Source of the DNA: Pyrus communis
Lineage: Eukaryota; Streptophyta; Magnoliopsida; Rosales; Rosaceae
NCBI RefSeq assembly: GCF_963583255.1
Contig: NC_084817.1
Coordinates: 11,476,121 to 11,540,120 of the forward strand
DNA: 64,000 bases
Direction: 5' to 3'
The stretch's first letter is position 1. Every line of letters starts with the position of its first letter. The translations under genes were made by a program, and so were the position numbers. Under the pieces are notes generated by a model, which was not told the origin of the DNA, searched no databases, and worked only from the letters and a program-made list of their open reading frames with translations. This document shows, piece by piece, positions 47,664-59,078 of the stretch.

Positions 47664-48542
47664 ATGATATATCAAGATTCCAATCTGGCTCAACGTAGCC
47701 GATTGTACGAGCGCCTAGTGGAATTGACAAAACACAATGAGGAACAAAAAAGTTCTTTGGAAGTGGAAAAAGTTCTTCGTGGCCATAGAGAGATGCAAAA
47801 GTCATTCGCTTACTTGTTGAGAATAAAAGCTCTTGTTACCCTGCAAAAGCAATGGGTAAATGAAGATAGGGCTCAATTTAATGCCTGGCTAGATGGAGAA
47901 TATTTTCCTTACGTTTTCGACTACAAATCGATTCCATTTGAGGAATAGTTGGTTGAAAAGACCGGGGGGCAATTTTTCGCTCCGGCCGTAATCAGACATC
48001 GGCCTAAGAAAATTGTTAATTTGACCGAAGAACAAAGGCCACCTATTTTTTCAGTCGAGACTGAAAGTGTGGTAGGCCTAGAAGAAAATGTTCAAGTTTC
48101 TAAGCCAAAAATTGATTCAGAACATGATTCATCAGATGAGTGTTCCAATGATAAACAAAACCAATACACGACTTCAGACCATAAAACCACATCAATTGAT
48201 ATGGTAGTTGAAGACATGGTTTTAGACGCCGAAACTACGCCAATCGATATGATTATTTGTGATAAAGTCGATATGGAGAAATCCCGTTTGGCTAAGTTGT
48301 TCGAATTGAAAGTTGAAATTGACGAAATTATTATGCCTGGGGGGCATAATAATTGTCCAACACATTTGGCGGCCGATGATAAAAAATCTTTTGTCAAGTT
48401 AGAAATATTTGGAGAAAATTCTTTGTTCGGCCTAGAGCGAAATCAATTTGAGAATTTTGATATTAAAAGATCTCGGCTTGGAATAAAGCATCGTTGGCTT
48501 CCTCCTGATTATGATTCAGTCGTTTTCATTTTCTTTTGCTAA
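47664..48542 (+). CDS. Unknown ORF of the LARD-like element, with an internal TAG
   Basis: One plus-strand frame of 292 codons broken only by TAG at 47946-47948; the codon after it is TTG, so the second part has no ATG of its own at that point. The first part (94 codons) is predicted helical and charged (RSRLYERLVELTKHNEEQKS, QKQWVNEDRAQFNAWLDGEY). The second (197 codons) is acidic with repeated IDM/TTSIDM phrases, then LFELKVEIDEIIMPGG and SLFGLERNQFENFDI. There is no zinc knuckle, protease or polymerase motif. It could be a diverged gag-like protein or an unrelated ORF. The spacing from the primer site (24 bases) is where a gag would start. Confidence 0.55.
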
Positions 48543-49716
48543 AAAAAAAAAAAAGAAAAAAAAGAGAGTGAATAAATTTTTTAACCATTCGGCCTCTCGG
48601 CCTATGCATAAGAAAATAAGGGGACAACATGTGGTATAATCGGCGGTATCGACATTTCAGCGGTTAAGTTTTCATTTTAAGCCTCGCCGAGAGAAATTAT
48701 TTGCTGCATTGTTGCACGTTTAATTTTACGAAGGCCACGAGGTTTGATGGCTGGGGTCCATTTGCTAGGCTACGGCAATAAGAACTAGGCCGAGCTTGGT
48801 AATCCTGGTCTTTTGTGCGGTTGACATCATCTGACAGCGCCTTGGGTCATCATCATTCTTTGACATTTTTACTGAAGGAGTCTAATCCAAGAGGCATGCT
48901 ATTTAATTGGATATAGGCTTTGATGGGGTTGGAAGTACTAAAAATAGGCCACTTTTTGGTGGCCATTCGGTGTATACATGCAGCATCCTTTCTTGGTGGT
49001 AGAAATGCATACAAATTCAATATTATATATGCATGGCTCGGTTAGGAGGACTATCAAAGATGTATGGTTACAGAACGTGCTTAGTTGAGTTTTCTACATG
49101 GGCTTTAATACGTATGTATACATGATTAGCAGTATCACATCAGGGATTCAAGATGCCGCTACCAAATTTAAAATTGCCGAGGAGTGGATGCCCGAATGAA
49201 AAATGCAAATATTTCTTGGAGGCAAGCAGGCTACTTGGTGCGGCAAAAAGAGCCGAGAAAGAACCCAGATTTCAACACAGAAGAATTTTTGTGGCTGAGA
49301 AAGTATATGGTGAACTTATTTTGGTGGGCTCGGCCAGAAACATTATGGGGTTTTGGTGGTCAAGGTTGGTTTGCCATGATTTGGGCCAAGTACATGCATG
49401 CTGCATCCTCCAAATGTTGGAAGAAATGCATATAATAAAATTATATTATATACACATGGCTCAAGGGCACAAGGTTGCAGGACTTGCTCGGTTTATGCCT
49501 GCTATTTCATAAATATGTATGCATGGTTGGGGCTCCAAGTCTCGATTGTGTTATAGGTTCTCCAAGTCGGTAGGATAATGACGGCCGAGGCGCCATTTCA
49601 TATTTGGCAGGGGTATGAGCATTCGGTAGAATTATGGAGTGCTATAAAGCTTAATTTCCTTTAAAATTCGGCCTATTGGTTGAAGCTCAAGGAAACTGGG
49701 GGGGGGGGGGGGGCAA
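48543..49716. other. 3' internal region of the LARD-like element
   Basis: No convincing gene. An A tract directly follows the ORF stop. Two diverged copies of a block around ATGCAGCATCC...GAAATGCATA occur at about 48975-49040 and 49395-49460. The frame at 49153-49512 has no family signature. The G run of about 16 bases at 49698-49713 before the LTR is the polypurine tract. Confidence 0.6.
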
Positions 49717-51169
49717 TGTTTGGACCCAAATTTACATCATCGGCCCGTGTAATCAAGGCCGTTGAGTAAGCATAGCTCCCAACCGTTGGATGGAAAGTGA
49801 AGATAATTTTGTTATTGTTAAAGGATAATATTATGGTTTTTATCATAATAATTATCTTTTAATATGAATTATCTTGGCATATTCTTAAACAGGATAGATA
49901 GGATGCAGATTATATCCCTAAGTAAGCAGTGTAGTTCGAATGGGATTGAAATTCTTGTCATCGTATTGGAGCAGCATGGGTTTGATCAGAATTGTTAAGA
50001 TGCATGATCTTCATGCATGCAAGGGATAATGATGAGGTAATAATAATGTGATGTGATAATCACAAGTGAGGTGATATTGCAATCTGCTTACAATTAACTT
50101 TGCATGTTGAAGCGTGTGGAATTAGATATCATGGCTGGATGAGTTGTTTTAATATTAATGGAAGGCCACGTTATTGGGCTCGACATACGCGTTGAATTTC
50201 TATCAAGAAATTTAGGTTCACAAGGAAATCAAAAGGGATTTGGTTTGGTCACTGGTGGTATATCAAGAATATTCCGATAAACATCACAGAGAGACGGGTG
50301 CAATTTGGAAAACGTATTGGTAGGCTACAGCTAAAAAGCATAAAGGAGACCTCACTGCTATAAATGTAAGATGATGTGCAACATGCCAACAACCTCTAAT
50401 TCAACACACAACTGCCCTACGCAAAACCTCTCAAACATCTTGAGATTTTTTTATTTTCTTTTTTCCGCCGACATATCTTCAGTTTGGATAAACAGCATTG
50501 TGAAGGCAACCGGCAAACACCTTCAGTTTGGATAAACAACATTGTTGCCGTAGAATTAGGCGACCGAGGAGCACCTTCAGTTTGGATAAACAGCACTGCG
50601 TTGAGGCCGATTGGTTACCTATCCAAGTCTCGGTCGAGAAGGGTTTCCGAATCCTTATTGGCAGAGGTCATCTTATTAGCCTTCTTGGCGAAGTAAGGTG
50701 TTACGAGTTACGACATTCGGCGCATTGAACACCGAGTGATTTTATGATTGGATACTCCCAAGTAAGTTTCAGAGTTCAGCATTCTGAGGGCCGAACCACA
50801 TTTACCATCAAGACACACATTACCTTTGAATACTTGTGTCCATATAGTCTGGTGTCGATTCGACGTGCTTATACTCTCACGAATATAATCACTGTGACCG
50901 AATCCGGTGCCGATGATTTGTGAACTTCGCAGAACTAGTAGCCTTGTCTTCAGGCTCGAGAACCAGAAGGCCGAGATTTGTTCCTTCCTCGACCGCAGTC
51001 GCAAGATAAAGAAGTCAGCAACGCGCTCAACGCAACATCAACAAATTTTATTCCTCAGCCGAGCTCGGCCGACGAGTTGGCATGCCCTGCATTCAACCGA
51101 AGGACGTAGTTAGCTTATTAGTTACTCGGCCTGCGCGCCACGTAGGCTTTGTAATTTTTAGGATCAACA
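49717..51169 (+). repeat. 3' LTR of the LARD-like element
   Basis: 1453 bases matching 46172-47617, with scattered substitutions and a 7-base difference near 49770. It carries the same minisatellite at 50471-50598. Confidence 0.92.
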
Positions 51170-51174
51170 GTACC

Positions 51175-52002
<828 letters not shown>

Positions 52003-52208
52003 TGTTGATAATAAGGGTAGTATTGCAAAAGATAAAACTTAGCTAGAACTTTCTGTTATTCTAGTTAGTTGAGTAGTTCTTTCATAAGTGTATATATAAG
52101 CATCAAGTGTAATTTGATTGATTGAGTGAAATACAGTCACATTTATATTTTTTACTTCTCTCTCTACATTCCTTTCTTTCACAGAATCTCTCTCTCTAGA
52201 TTCTTTCA
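52003..52208 (+). repeat. 5' LTR of the Copia remnant
   Basis: 206 bases. It shares the block GTTGAGTAGTTCTTTCATAA and the end CTCTAGATTCT(T/A)TCA with 54373-54534. It contains GTATATATAAGCATC as a TATA-like promoter core. Confidence 0.85.
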
Positions 52209-52312
52209 TGGTTTCATCGCCATCTGTCTATCGACTCTCCCGATCCTAACCGGTTCTGCACCACCTCTCCTCACCGCCTCTTCGCACAAACCCTAACCGC
52301 CATTGTTTCTCC

Positions 52313-53390
52313 ATGGCAGACTCTTTATCTCCTTCCCATCACATTGTTTCTCCGATCACTTCCTCCGCTGTTTCCACACCTTCCTCCATTACAATTCAGA
52401 ACATTGGTTCTATGGTGCCAATCAAACTCACCACCACTAATTACCTCACCTAGAGCGCTCTCTTTGCTCCGATCTGCTGGCGGTACAATCTTACCGGCAT
52501 AATTGATGGATCTCAGGTGGCTCCACCCAAATATCTATGTGATTCTTCTGGAAATCGTACCTCAATTGTGAATCCGGCATTCGGCGCTTGGTATGAAAAT
52601 GATCAGAATATCCTGATTTGGATAAATTCAACTCTCTCCGATTCTCTGATTCCTTAGACTAACTCCAATTGGTGGGCTAAAAGCCAAATTACACCCCAAA
52701 ATTCCCCCCTAAACCCAATCCAACCCAAGGGGAAAATTTGGGCTAAATGCTAAATGCTAAACCAGGCCAAATTCCCTCCAAAATTTAGCCCTGAAATTGG
52801 AGTGGACTCCACCCAATATTTATCGGAATTTAAATTTTTTTAGATTAAAATGTTCATAAAGTTAATTTACTATAGTCCACATATTTATTTATTTATTTTT
52901 AAATTTAATTTAACAAAAAAAAATAGCCTAAGTTCATTCTTTAATAATCCCGGTCTAAAATTTTAGGCTAGAACGGTTAGAGCAGAAAAGCTATTTCTAG
53001 GTTAAAAGCTAAATTTTCCAGGCTAAAGTATTTAGCTTTTAGCCCAACCATTGGAGATGGTCTTATACTGTTGGTGTGGCTTCGTCTCGTGAACTCTGGG
53101 CTAAACTCGAATCGACACTTGCGACGGCATCACATTCTCACATCCATGAACTTCGATCTCGGCTTCATTCTATAACCAAAGGTGATGCCTCTGCCGCTTC
53201 ATATCTTCAGCGAATCGAAGAAATTGCTGATGCTTTAGCCAGCGCCGGAGCTCCGATTGATGATTCTGAGTTTATCTCTATGATTGTTCACGGCCTGCCT
53301 CCTGAGTTTGATTCCTTTGTTGATGCGATTCAGATTTGCATTGGATCCACAACTATTGATGAACTTCATGGACTTTTACTGAGCAAATAA
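52313..53390 (+). pseudogene. Copia gag, interrupted by a stop and a MITE
   Basis: Begins MADSLSPSHHIVSP and reads a Copia-type gag N-terminus (GSMVPIKLTTTNYLT, where a TAG replaces the usual Trp, then GIIDGSQVAPP). It breaks at the MITE and resumes at about 53066 with ASSRELWAKLESTLA, LRSRLHSITKGDASA and IVHGLPPEFDSFVDAI (UBN2/Retrotran_gag type). Not functional. Confidence 0.8.
52657..53062. mobile_element. Tourist-like MITE, 406 bases, inside Copia gag
   Basis: Inverted ends GACTAACTCCAATTGGTGGG and, on the other side, GACCATCTCCAATGGTTGGG. The 3-base duplication TTA (52654-52656 and 53063-53065) fits PIF/Harbinger (Tourist). Removing it restores the continuity of the gag reading across the junction, which confirms the borders. 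It is AT-rich inside. Confidence 0.85.
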
Positions 53391-54372
53391 ATCCAAATTG
53401 AAAACGCAAGAAATCCACTTCTGCACCAATTCGGCCTTCCACACTTCCACTAGAATTCTGCCTCTACCTTCTGAACCGCCAATGTCTCAGGCCTACGTTG
53501 CTCAACACTTCTCAAATTCCACCCTTCCTTCAGGTCGTGGTTCTGATTACAACTTCTCAAACCCTAGAAATTCTCAGAATCGAGGAAATTTCAGAAACAA
53601 AAATCAGCGAACCGGTTTCAATCGCTCCAATAATTAGAAGTATAATCACAATCGTGGTTCTCGATTTAACAATTCAGGCTATGCTAATTCTGGGAGGCGA
53701 ATTACTTATCAAATCTGCAAGTAATTTGATCATGAAGCTATTGAATGCCCTTAGCATCTGAATCCTACTTTTGGCGCATCCTCTCCATCTGCATTCTGTG
53801 CTAATATTTCTACCCCTCATCACTCGTGGTTGCTTGATTTTGGTGCATCCTCCCACATGACCAACTCCTATGCCAAGCTGCAGAATCCGGAATCCTACAG
53901 TGGACCTAAGCAAGTATACATTGGAGATGGCAAAGGTTTGCCTATACTTCATCTTGGTTCCTCTAGCGTCTCTACTTCTTCTCACTGTTTTAATCTCAAG
54001 AATGTTTTACATGTTCCTGACCTCAAGCAAGATTTGTTATCTGCAAACAAATTCATTCTTGATAACCAATGCTCAATACATCTATATCATTTTCACTTAC
54101 AGTGAAGGATCTTTCTACGGAGAAGGTGCTTTTTAAAGGACCTGTGCGAGAAGGCTTTTATCCATTTCAAACTTCCATTGTTGCCAACCAACATGTGTTT
54201 GCAGCTTCATCTAAAGCACCTCAGGATATTTGGCATCAAAGACTTGGTCATCCCTCTTCTAGAATACTAAATAAAGTTGCATCTCATGTTGGTATTTCTT
54301 TTTCTACTGGTATAAATAAATCTCTGTGTTCCAACTGTGCAATGGGCAAATGTTCAAAATTGCCCTTCAGTT
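53391..54372 (+). pseudogene. Copia gag tail, protease and GAG-pre-integrase remnants
   Basis: After a stop at 53390 the frame continues with Asn/Arg-rich gag tail sequence, then a zinc-knuckle-like remnant with stops. The protease site is WLLDFGASSHMT (about 53826) where D(S/T)GA is expected, followed by VLHVPDLKQDLLSANKF. After a frameshift come IWHQRLGHPSSRILN and NCAMGKCSKLPFS (GAG-pre-integrase). The frame ends where the truncated LTR begins. Confidence 0.8.
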
Positions 54373-54534
54373 ATATTTCTGTTATTCAAGTTAGTTGAGT
54401 AGTTCTTTCATAAGTGTATATATAAGCATCAAGTGTAATCTTATTGATTGAGTGAAGTACAATCACATTTATATTTTTTACTTCTCTCTCTACATTTCTT
54501 TCTTTCACAGAATCTCTCTCTCTAGATTCTATCA
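54373..54534 (+). repeat. Truncated 3' LTR of the Copia remnant
   Basis: Matches the last 160 bases of the LTR at 52003-52208 and ends CTCTAGATTCTATCA. The 5' part is missing, so a deletion fused pol directly to the inside of the LTR. Confidence 0.8.
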
Positions 54535-55289
54535 GCTGATACAAAGAAAAAAAGACAGATTTTATCTACACATCACCATAAGAAAGAAAATGATCACAAA
54601 GTACTTTTTTTCTTGGCAACTTCGTGGAACAGAAAGAAGCAGGATACATAAGAGGCAAAACAATCTTCTTACTTCTACATCAAAGCAAAAGAACAACCAT
54701 TATATTAGTATGCCATCACCTTGTGCACCTGCATCATCATCATGGCAAACATTTTCATTAAACATTTCTATTCCATTTGTAGTGTCAGAAGTATGATCTT
54801 CTTGTATCCCCTGATTTCTTTTGCTATTTCTAGTTCTTTTTCGCATCATGTGCAAAAAAATTGTAAATGCCAAACTACAGATTGATAGCTGGGAAGAAAA
54901 TAATGAAATTAAATTTAAAATTTTTCATCACACCTAAATTGTAATTAAATAAAGAAAATATATAACATCATATCACAGTCACAGAAGCAAGAATTTTAAA
55001 ATGCCACAACATTTAAATACTATGCATAATTTTTTTTTTTTTGTTGTAATTCTTTCCAAACCCATTTGCATGCATTTCCTCGCTTTCCCATTTCCCTTTT
55101 CCAATTTTCTGTAATTCTTTCCAATAACAACTAATTCTTTCCAAATTCCAATCAAGAAAAATAAAAGATTGTATGTCAATTTAAGCTTTACCTGTAGATT
55201 AGCAACAACAACAACAAACTGATTCCAACGGTCTGGAGAAATTTGGGTTTTAGGGATTTGAGATTGTATGTAAATTTAAGCTCTACATG
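54535..55289. other. AT-rich non-coding stretch
   Basis: A T/TTTCC-rich section around 55030-55150. No gene or element ends could be supported. Confidence 0.5.
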
Positions 55290-56830
55290 TCTCTAAGTAT
55301 AACTATAACCAATGCAACCACTGACATCAATATGTACTCACATGAAGCTTACCTGGGCGTTCGCAGCATCATGCAATAATATGCATATCTATACTACTGC
55401 ATATACTAAAATGTAATGCAATTGACATGGCATTTAAAAACATAAATCCATTTAAAACAATTTATGGGAAAATTAAAAACATATATACGTATACATAGAA
55501 AACCAAAAGCCCACTCACCTGAAGTCCGCACTACAACTCCCTAGCACAAACATCAAGGCGTCACGAATGATCGGCGCCGAGAACAATTATCAACTCATGT
55601 CTTAGAATTCTTATCATTAGAACATATAACTTACATATCCTATTCGGAAAGATCCGTACGTCGGATTCCCGATCCATAACTTTCTAATATCCTCAAATAT
55701 TATGTATTATAACATATCAAAGTTTGGTGACGATCCAACGGTCGGATCGTCAATTGCTATAATAATCAAGCGGCGGACCTTAATGGAACTATGCTCAAAT
55801 GATGGAAATTCGTCAATCGGACTTCACCAATGGAATCAGGATATTGAAATTTAGCCTAGGAAGGTCAGGGGACGTCTCAGCCCATGCGCCACTGCAAGTG
55901 CCGCAGGAGGTGATGGTCGACCGCCCCGACTTGCTGGAAAATTTAACTCAGTGAATAGAGCAACTTTCATACCTTTGACTAAGGCCAATTTGGCGGGGAA
56001 ATGTCCCAATTTCATCCAAACCCGCCGAAACCCTTAAAATTGGGTAGTTGTTGATTCATCTCCAAACAAACTTCGACGCCTCCTCCAAGGCTTGGGCATT
56101 GCTCCTAGGATTGAGGAGAGTCCATTGGTAGTGGTGGTTGACGGAGTTAGCTTCACGATCATCGGATTTTCGTCGTGCACCCCTGGAACCCACGAGTTCC
56201 ATTCTTCCTGAAATCAAAGCTAAATCTAGTGAAATTTGATTGGAAATGGAAGATGGGAGGTCATGGAAGGTTTCTCAAGTGGTGGGTGGCGACAATTTGA
56301 CGGAAAAGCAGACGGAAACCGCCGGAAAAGATGGCGGAACCCGGCTGGGTCACGGGTCAATGGAAAACCCAGCAGGTTCCTTTCCTTCTCCCATTCTCTC
56401 CTTTTTCCTCCTTTCCTCTTTTCCCATTAGTTCTCCTCCTTTTCGCTTTTCCTTATTGGTCCGGTTCCTCCCTCATTTCTCTCCTTTATCCTCCATCTCT
56501 ACCGACCATCTTTCTTTCTTTTAATCTGGGTCACACACGTGGCTCCACCAAATTTGGCTCCAAAAATCTGGAGCATTCCAGAAAATAACTAATTTACTAA
56601 AATGCCCCCGACTTTAAACGTTAATATCTCCTTCGTTATAACTCCAAATCACAATCCGTTTGCGCCCACGCGTCCGTAGTGACAAGTACTACCAGAATAT
56701 ATCAAGAAAATGAACCTTACGTGACACGACACGGCAGTCAAGAAAAGTCAACACTTTGTCTTGAAGGGTATTTTCGTAAATTCATTTTTTAAATTATAAA
56801 AATCATAATAATTGGGGACGGGTCGTTACA
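55290..56830 (-). repeat. Partial or solo gypsy LTR (chromovirus type)
   Basis: The right end, on the minus strand, is TGTAACGACCCGTCCCC, a typical LTR start of this gypsy group. Internal blocks run parallel to the LTR at 3404-5672 (GCTTACCTG.GC....CG, AAAAGCCCACTCAC). The left border is uncertain and no duplication was found, so it is a truncated LTR or an old solo LTR. ORFs at 56236-56588 lie within it and are not genes. Confidence 0.55.
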
Positions 56831-56952
56831 TCTTTTGAAGTACATGAAACTGTGAAGAGAAAACCCTAATTAATCTGATTATGGGGGTTTTGGTTTTATA
56901 TCAAGATATTGAAGCAGAAGCCACACTTTGAAGAATACACACTACACAGAAA

Positions 56953-57443
56953 GATGATGAAATGCCCCCCATTGAATCCATCATTGATCCACTGGAGGCA
57001 GAGCTTAAGCTCACTGCAGGAGGTATATTTTTGCTCTGCAATATGACCCCTTTAATTTTGTTTTAAGATAGATAGGCTTGAAAAAACTTCATGTAGTATT
57101 TTGTATCAGTTTTGAGTGTCTATTTTGGCTTCCATATTTGGTTTGTACCTATGAGGTATAGAGTGTTCAATATGTATTTGGTTTCTATATTGTTAATGGA
57201 TCTATCAACTCATTTATTTACATGAATTAATAATTATAACGAGTTAAATTTTGGGAACTGTTTAATAACAATTTCCTAAATTTTTTTATGCTTTTGGATG
57301 TATTGGTTTTTTAGGTAACCAAGTTGCAGGATGACAACAAAACACTTGATCAACTTACTAAATCCAAGGAGGCTGGTCTGCTTGAGGCCGAGAGAACTGA
57401 TCAGATTGCTTGGGCAAAAGCATCCTTGGTTGATGATCTGCAG
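56953..57443 (+). pseudogene. Two-exon fragment of a MAP70 (microtubule-associated protein 70) gene
   Basis: Exon-like blocks 56953-57022 and 57315-57443, separated by an intron with GT-AG ends. The first reads DDEMPPIESIIDPLEAELKL. The second reads VTKLQDDNKTLDQLTKSKEA then GLLEAERTDQIAWAKASLVD and DLQ, ending at a donor. This is the coiled-coil core of plant MAP70 proteins, which bind cortical microtubules. Joining the exons puts them out of frame because bases are missing just before the first donor (the expected RQE codons are damaged). No upstream or downstream MAP70 exons follow. A dead fragment. Confidence 0.75.
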
Positions 57444-58859
57444 GTAAACCTTCAATTTCCACATGAAGTTTGCATTTTCGTTATTTTTGGAATTTGAGTT
57501 TTTATTTTATTTATTTTTTATTTCTCAAGTCTATCACATAGATTACGATTTCACATATGTATTATTAATGGCAATTATATGGTAGAAGAATTGGGAGTGA
57601 TGCTGCTAAACCTTATTATATGTATTATTAATGGCAATTATACGATTTCACATACATATGTATTATTTCTCAATTCTCATAACCTCATGCTCTGTAAACA
57701 ATCTGTGTAGGTTTTGGAAGTGATGCTGCTAAACCTCATTTACCCCATATCGTGAGCCCAATCAAGTTGTTCTCCCCTGAACTCATGATAAAATTTATGG
57801 ATCCGCCATGTATGAATACGAATGTATCTACTGATAGTGTTTAATTTTCACTTGGTCTTTTCTTTTTATTAATTTGTGGACCAATTTTAGATGCTAATCA
57901 TTGTTGGAAAGATTAATTAGTCCCATTACTTGAGATGGGAGTGTTAAATTATGATTATGGTTTTAAACTTGCAGCAGAGCGCTGACATCTTTGCTAATAA
58001 AAACTATAGCATAACATGTCTGCTATTTTAAATTCATATTTCCTCCACCTGCAACATCGTTGAAAATGCCATTCCCTCTGTACAAGGTCCTGTCTTTTCT
58101 ACCCATAGAGAGTTGCGATTATTTATTTGCATTATTTTGTTGTTGAGTATGTTTTTTTTTATTCAACTTGTATGGCAGTCCTGCCCATATACATTATACA
58201 TATTTATGGCCCTTAATTTTCTATGTAAATAAATTTAATTTGTTTAAAAAATCAGATTTTCTTGTTGAAGCTATCACATGGAATATGCTATAAAAGTTTA
58301 AGAAATATATGTTAAAACTACTATATAGACATATAATAATAAAAAATAACTACGAATTCTCTTCAACTAAGTTTTCAATTTCTTACGTGGCGTTGAGTTA
58401 ATTTAAGGCATAACTTTTTGCTGTTAAATTTGACAACGGTTGTCAAATCCATTTAATTTTTTTTTAACAGATGTGATGTGATGTGATGTATAATAAATGT
58501 CCAATTATTTAATCAGATGTCTTAATAATTAGACTCTTCAAAAAGATGAATTTTTTTATATATAGAATAACATTATTATCAGGTATAATTGCTACATAAA
58601 TCATCAAATATGATTGTAATGTTTAAATTTTGATATCTGTTTTAAAGATACTCTAAATTCTTTACTAAGAGATATTTTTTAATATATACAAAACATGAGC
58701 TGTACTCTGTATTATTATACAAATATTTTTTTTTTCAATGTTACTCAATTGAATGAGATAAAACGTACTTGCCGTATTTCAGACAGGTTGACAAATCTCT
58801 CATCCTTTAGCTTTCAAGTTTACGTTTGATCCCACAAGAGGGAGGTTTTTAACCAATAA
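57444..58859. other. AT-rich stretch with short duplications
   Basis: The phrase GTATTATTAATGGCAATTAT occurs at about 57559 and again at about 57620, and GTGATGCTGCTAAACC occurs at about 57597 and 57720. Around 58380-58470 there is sequence like arm B of the inverted-repeat complex at 37431-39453 (GTCAAATTTGACAAC type). No gene is supported. Confidence 0.5.
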
Positions 58860-59078
58860 CAGTCAAAACGTTTTCAGTTTTCTTTCCAATTTCGTCAACT
58901 TCCCTCCCGATTCTCTTTCTTCCCAAAGTTTCCGGATTTCCTTGTCACCCAGCACCCTAAATCTCGCTGCTTATACGTCGGTGACAGGGGCAATAATATC
59001 AAAGATCTGAGGAGCAACAACCAACCAATCAGATCTTTGAAATTCCTCTGATTTCTCTATCTGGGTTTTGCTGGGTTT
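58860..59078 (+). promoter_or_regulatory. Probable 5' UTR and proximal promoter of the transporter gene
   Basis: Pyrimidine-rich sequence (for example TTTTCTTTCC and TTCTCTTTCTTCCC) up to the ATG at 59079. The transcription start was not determined. Confidence 0.35.

Larger units (their letters stand above)
46172..51169 (+). mobile_element. Non-autonomous LTR retrotransposon (LARD-like), 5.0 kb
   Basis: Complete by structure: LTRs 46172-47617 and 49717-51169 (TGTTTGGACC to GGATCAACA), primer-binding-like site after the left LTR, G-rich polypurine tract before the right one, and a perfect target-site duplication GTACC (46167-46171 and 51170-51174). The internal 2.1 kb encodes no protease, reverse transcriptase, RNase H or integrase, only one ORF of unknown nature (47664-48542). 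The LTRs differ by several percent by eye, so it is clearly older than the chromovirus. It must have been mobilised by enzymes from another element. Confidence 0.9.
52003..54534 (+). mobile_element. Ty1/Copia element, gutted (gag to GAG-pre-integrase only)
   Basis: 5' LTR at 52003-52208 (206 bases, TGTTGATAAT to TTCTTTCA), then gag, protease and the GAG-pre-integrase zinc region. The frame then runs directly into a 3' LTR that lacks its first 40-50 bases (about 54373-54534). The integrase core, reverse transcriptase and RNase H are deleted. A Tourist-like MITE (52657-53062) interrupts gag. No clear target-site duplication was found. Confidence 0.85.

Noticed and set aside
56236..56588. Three overlapping plus-strand ORFs
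   Set aside because: They fall in the partial gypsy LTR and are low-complexity Ser/Phe/Pro in all frames.
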